Virus record (IMG/VR): IMGVR_UViG_3300009502_000114
Coordinates: 1-37,567 of that record
Direction: 5' to 3' (one strand)
DNA length: 37,567 nt
Origin: a virus
A program made the position numbers and the translations under genes. The notes under the pieces were generated by a model. The model searched no databases and was not told the origin of the DNA. It was given only the letters and a program-made list of their open reading frames with translations. Shown in pieces: positions 34,790 through 37,567 of this stretch (position 1 is its first letter; each line of letters begins with the position of its first letter).

Positions 34790-35983
34790 CTATCCTTTTA
34801 TTACACCAAGCGGTGTTAATTCTACAATTGGTTTTACTAAATCTTTTTGTTCTTCCATAACAATTGAAATATCCTTGTACGCTCCAGAGGCTTCATCCAA
34901 ATCCTGAGCTCCCCTGATCGCATGCAGAATTCCCTGATCATCTAATAATTTTTGTTCATCAGCAAGGATCAATCTTCGCTGTGCATCCTTCCTTCCCATT
35001 GCCCGACCAGCACCGTGTGAGCAGGTCATAAAGCTTTCAGGATTACCCAGACCTTCTACAATATAACTTTTTGTTCCCTGTGATCCAGCAATGATTCCCC
35101 GCTCTCCTGCCTTTGCTGACGTTGCACCTTTACGATGCACCATAACATTTTTACCAAAATGATTTTCCATTCGTGCGTAGTTATGGGCAATGTTAAGTAC
35201 TGTATTTCCATCAATCGATGTAAAAAGTACATCAGGAATAACATCTGTAAAACAGTTCATGATCTGATATATTATTAGATTCCGATTAGCAAATGCAAAT
35301 TCAACACAGAACTTCATTTCATCTAAATATTCTTGTGCTAAATCATCGTCCAAAGGCAAGAATGCTAGTTGCCATTCTTTCGGCACAGAGCTAAACCATT
35401 TTTCATTACATTCAACAGCGAGTCGATTATAATGATCAGCAACTTTTTTTCCAAGATTCCTGCTACCAGAATGCACCATTGCCCAGATATAACCATCACT
35501 CCCTTTTTGGATTTCAATAAAATGATTACCACCACCTAACGTACCAAGTTGCTTTCGGGCACTTAACCATTCTGATTCTACAATGTATAAGTCACGTGCT
35601 ACGTAAGGCATCAACTCTGGTGCTTGAATAACTTTTTGGTGACTAAATCCAACAGGAACAATTTCTCGAATGAGCCCCATTATTTTTTTAAGTTGCTCCA
35701 ATGATATTTCTGTCAGTGATGTTTTTACAGCACATATCCCGCAACCAATATCCAAACCTACAGCATTCGGGATTACAACACCCTGTGTACCCATAACACC
35801 ACCGATAGGCATCCCATAACCACAATGACAATCGGGCATTAACATAACCTGTTTGTAAATAAAAGGCAATTTTGATAAATTCAGAGCCTGTGCAACAGCC
35901 CCTTCTTCGGGGTGATCACACCAACTTTTTACAACTACTCCAACTTTATTCCCAATAACATTTGTAGATTGATAGTATTTCAT
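34790..35983 (-). CDS. rtcB: RtcB-type RNA ligase
   Basis: RtcB joins RNA 3'-phosphate or 2',3'-cyclic phosphate ends to 5'-OH ends using GTP and Mn2+. The 397-aa product has MLMPDCHCGYGMPIGG near the N-terminus and the metal site VGLDIGCG (D78, C81). It also has LGGGNHFIE (H154), HSGSR (H171), HNYAR (H267) and the guanylylated His in SHGAGRAMGR (H323). All are family hallmarks, so it should be active. A phage tRNA-Thr in the same genome suggests repair of tRNA cut by host anticodon nucleases. Confidence 0.95.
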   Translation of the reverse strand: MKYYQSTNVIGNKVGVVVKSWCDHPEEGAVAQALNLSKLPFIYKQVMLMPDCHCGYGMPIGGVMGTQGVVIPNAVGLDIGCGICAVKTSLTEISLEQLKKIMGLIREIVPVGFSHQKVIQAPELMPYVARDLYIVESEWLSARKQLGTLGGGNHFIEIQKGSDGYIWAMVHSGSRNLGKKVADHYNRLAVECNEKWFSSVPKEWQLAFLPLDDDLAQEYLDEMKFCVEFAFANRNLIIYQIMNCFTDVIPDVLFTSIDGNTVLNIAHNYARMENHFGKNVMVHRKGATSAKAGERGIIAGSQGTKSYIVEGLGNPESFMTCSHGAGRAMGRKDAQRRLILADEQKLLDDQGILHAIRGAQDLDEASGAYKDISIVMEEQKDLVKPIVELTPLGVIKG

Positions 35984-36004
35984 TTTATAATTTCCTTTCT
36001 TATT

Positions 36005-36418
36005 TTAATCCACCCAAACATATCCTTGTTCTGGTAATACACCAACTCTCTCTTTAGCCTTTATGTCTTTATCATAGATCACCAGAATATCTTTTTTCTT
36101 CAAGTATTCTTTAAGAGTAATATAATCTTTGTGGGCATATTTAGAAGTATCTTTCGCTTCTATATACTCGTCCTTTTTGTAATCACATCCTCTATTGTAT
36201 CCTGTGGCTTGTTTTAAATCTTTACTCTCACTAACAGAGTAATCATCCCCGCAACAAGTACAAGTAACTTTATGCGGATTCCTATCAAACCTGTTGTAAA
36301 AAATAATACAGGCTTCTTCCTCTGGGGCTTCGATGTAAATGTATTTCCAATCCAACTTCTGCCCACCACCAGAATGCATATCCATAAATTGTGTAAACGG
36401 TATTTGTTTCTTTTTCAT
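36005..36418 (-). CDS. Conserved phage protein with CxxC, 137 aa
   Basis: The N-terminal FTQFMDMHSGGGQKLDWKYI, then YIEAPEEEACIIFYNRF and VTCTCCGDDYSVSE form a pattern I recognise in many phage genomes as a protein of unknown function. The CTCC pair may bind metal. It starts in an ATGA overlap with the primase gene. Confidence 0.8.
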   Translation of the reverse strand: MKKKQIPFTQFMDMHSGGGQKLDWKYIYIEAPEEEACIIFYNRFDRNPHKVTCTCCGDDYSVSESKDLKQATGYNRGCDYKKDEYIEAKDTSKYAHKDYITLKEYLKKKDILVIYDKDIKAKERVGVLPEQGYVWVD

Positions 36419-37320
36419 ATTCCAATCTCCTTTCTCAATTGTTGAACTTCTTTTTCAGTCATATCATCTGGGTCACCATCATCAAGGTATATCACCTCTA
36501 CTTTTTTCACAAGACCATAAAGCCTATTGCCTAATTTCTCTGCCAGTGCTGGTGCATTAGGGTCTTTCTTTTTACTGTCAAACATGATGTAAACTTCATC
36601 GGCATATTCTCTTATTAAATTTATTTGTGTATCTATAACTTGCGTGCCCAGTGTAGCCACCGCTCCATCACCAATACGCATTGCATCAAAGATTCCCTCT
36701 ACCACAATCAATTTTCTATCACGCACATTATCTAAATTAAACAACATGTCTTTTGCTTCAATGATGCATTTATCATTCGGACAATTCTTTACTTTCTTTT
36801 TTGCATCGGGTAAAATACTTCTCGCAACAAAATTTACAATTTGTTTTTTATAAATTATTGGAATCAGTATTCGTGCTATGTACTCACCAACAAATAATTT
36901 TGAAGAATACATTTCATATTTTTCTGCCACCAGCTCCGCATCATATCTTCGTGATCGTAAATATTCTTTGCAATCTTCCGACAAATCTCTGGTCATGCCC
37001 GCTGGAATTATATTATGAAACTCCCTAACCACTTTTTCTTTTTTCTCTGCTGGAAGATCATCACCATCTTTATATTTTCTCACCAATCGTTTGGCATCTA
37101 GGAGATCGCAATGTTCAAGCTCCATAATTAGATCATAGATAGAACCTTTGGACGAGCAAGCCCAGCAGTTAAAGTTCCCTGATTTCTGGTTTATTCCACA
37201 ATGGTTGCTGTGATCATTACACATGGGGCAGGAAATATTACACCATCCATGAGTCACATTTTTTCCTGAAGTCCAATAAGGCACACTCAGCTCTTCAAAT
37301 AATTTCGGTAAATCAATCAT
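36415..37320 (-). CDS. DNA primase (CHC2-type zinc finger plus Toprim)
   Basis: The 301-aa product starts with a zinc domain: CPMC (31-34), H40, CWAC (52-55). A Toprim domain follows: KLIVVEGIFDAMRIG (203-217) with E208, and VYIMFDSKKKDP (243-254) with D248. The second Asp of the usual DxD is replaced by Lys (D-S-K), although DGDPDD lies further on. It would make RNA primers for the DnaB-like helicase. The ATG at 37320 follows a promoter at 37332. Confidence 0.88.
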   Translation of the reverse strand: MIDLPKLFEELSVPYWTSGKNVTHGWCNISCPMCNDHSNHCGINQKSGNFNCWACSSKGSIYDLIMELEHCDLLDAKRLVRKYKDGDDLPAEKKEKVVREFHNIIPAGMTRDLSEDCKEYLRSRRYDAELVAEKYEMYSSKLFVGEYIARILIPIIYKKQIVNFVARSILPDAKKKVKNCPNDKCIIEAKDMLFNLDNVRDRKLIVVEGIFDAMRIGDGAVATLGTQVIDTQINLIREYADEVYIMFDSKKKDPNAPALAEKLGNRLYGLVKKVEVIYLDDGDPDDMTEKEVQQLRKEIGI

Positions 37321-37517
37321 TATTTTATCCTATTATACTTCATTTTACCAAATTTTTTCAATGATTTTTTCAGTGCTCTTTTCTTTTTTAATTTACGCCC
37401 TGATAACCAAATTATCATTGTATTAGGTAAAACACTTTGATCAGACATCGCCCAGCATTCTGCGATTAGAGAATTTATCTCTGTTATAACTTCTTCGGGT
37501 GTTTTGTCTTCAAACAT
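37320..37517 (-). CDS. Small Lys-rich protein, 65 aa
   Basis: The ATG at 37517 is in a TAATG overlap with the upstream gene. The product is MFEDKTPEEVITEINSLIAE, then a Lys/Arg-rich end (RKLKKKRALKKSLKKFGKMK). It likely binds nucleic acid. The stop overlaps the primase ATG (TAATG). Confidence 0.68.
   Translation of the reverse strand: MFEDKTPEEVITEINSLIAECWAMSDQSVLPNTMIIWLSGRKLKKKRALKKSLKKFGKMKYNRIK
37332..37361 (-). promoter_or_regulatory. Promoter for primase
   Basis: TTGAAA (37361-37356) and TATAAT (37337-37332) are 18 bases apart on the minus strand, inside the end of the preceding Lys-rich gene. It would start transcription about 10 bases before the primase ATG. Confidence 0.5.
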
Positions 37518-37567
37518 TATACCCACCCCCAGTCACAATAATTAGAAAACCTCTGACCAAAGTGAGA
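37517..37567 (-). CDS. 3' end of a truncated phage gene
   Basis: The last 16 codons of a gene entering from the right edge read SHFGQRFSNYCDWGWV, followed by a TAA in TAATG overlap with the next ATG. The coupling and the Trp/Cys-rich ending suggest a real gene. Too little is present for a function. Confidence 0.5.
   Translation of the reverse strand, partial: SHFGQRFSNYCDWGWV

Noticed and set aside
1-37567. CRISPR array, integrase or attachment site
   Set aside because: No regularly spaced direct repeats, no tyrosine or serine recombinase and no tRNA-end duplication could be found.

Overview
The window is about 37.6 kb of an AT-rich genome of a tailed, double-stranded DNA phage (Caudoviricetes). 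I see no integrase, repressor or host housekeeping gene. Every convincing gene lies on the minus strand, so transcription and map order run from high to low coordinates. Genes are tightly packed. Many are joined by ATGA or TAATG stop/start overlaps, and most have a clear AGGAG-type ribosome binding site. The host cannot be named. Promoters resemble bacterial sigma-70 promoters, and the lysis enzyme is an exported SleB-like hydrolase.

Layout in transcription order. (1) 37567-33870: zinc-finger primase, a conserved phage protein, the RNA ligase RtcB, small zinc-ribbon proteins and a calcineurin-like phosphoesterase. (2) 33866-31464: a conserved promoter, a 125-bp inverted-repeat structured element, an HNH endonuclease, and a DnaD/RepA-like initiator whose gene carries origin-like repeats. 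(3) 31402-24214: small zinc proteins, DnaB-like helicase, a stand-alone TSCPD protein, a helix-turn-helix DNA-binding protein and a uracil-glycosylase-like/PolA fusion DNA polymerase. (4) 24214-17608: HNH endonuclease, ssDNA-binding protein, RecA-like recombinase, RuvC-like resolvase and the N-terminal half of a Rad50/SbcC ATPase. (5) 17608-11826: a Cys-repeat protein, a phosphoesterase, dNMP kinase, an SbcD/Mre11-like nuclease, a coiled-coil protein and the C-terminal half of the Rad50/SbcC ATPase. (6) 11793-6320: small hypothetical proteins and dCMP deaminase. (7) 6305-4141: lysis cassette (SleB-like hydrolase plus a membrane protein), small genes and a tRNA-Thr. (8) 4060-1: a late-type promoter with a structured leader, small proteins, both terminase subunits and the start of the next (probably portal) gene.

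Together the genes describe an autonomous replisome (initiator, helicase, primase, polymerase, SSB), a recombination/repair module (RecA, RuvC-like resolvase, SbcD, split SbcC), nucleotide metabolism (dCMP deaminase, dNMP kinase, TSCPD), RNA repair (RtcB with a phage tRNA), lysis and packaging.

The most unusual features are as follows. An HNH endonuclease gene is nested out of frame inside the intein of the large terminase. Three copies of a perfect 18-bp palindrome occur, one of them inside the gene of a helix-turn-helix protein. A Rad50-like ATPase is split at its zinc hook. Iteron-like repeats sit inside the replication initiator gene. A repeated extended -10 promoter recurs across the window. 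Several structured non-coding segments lie at gene junctions. A zinc-ribbon gene has its coupled start codon in the wrong frame.
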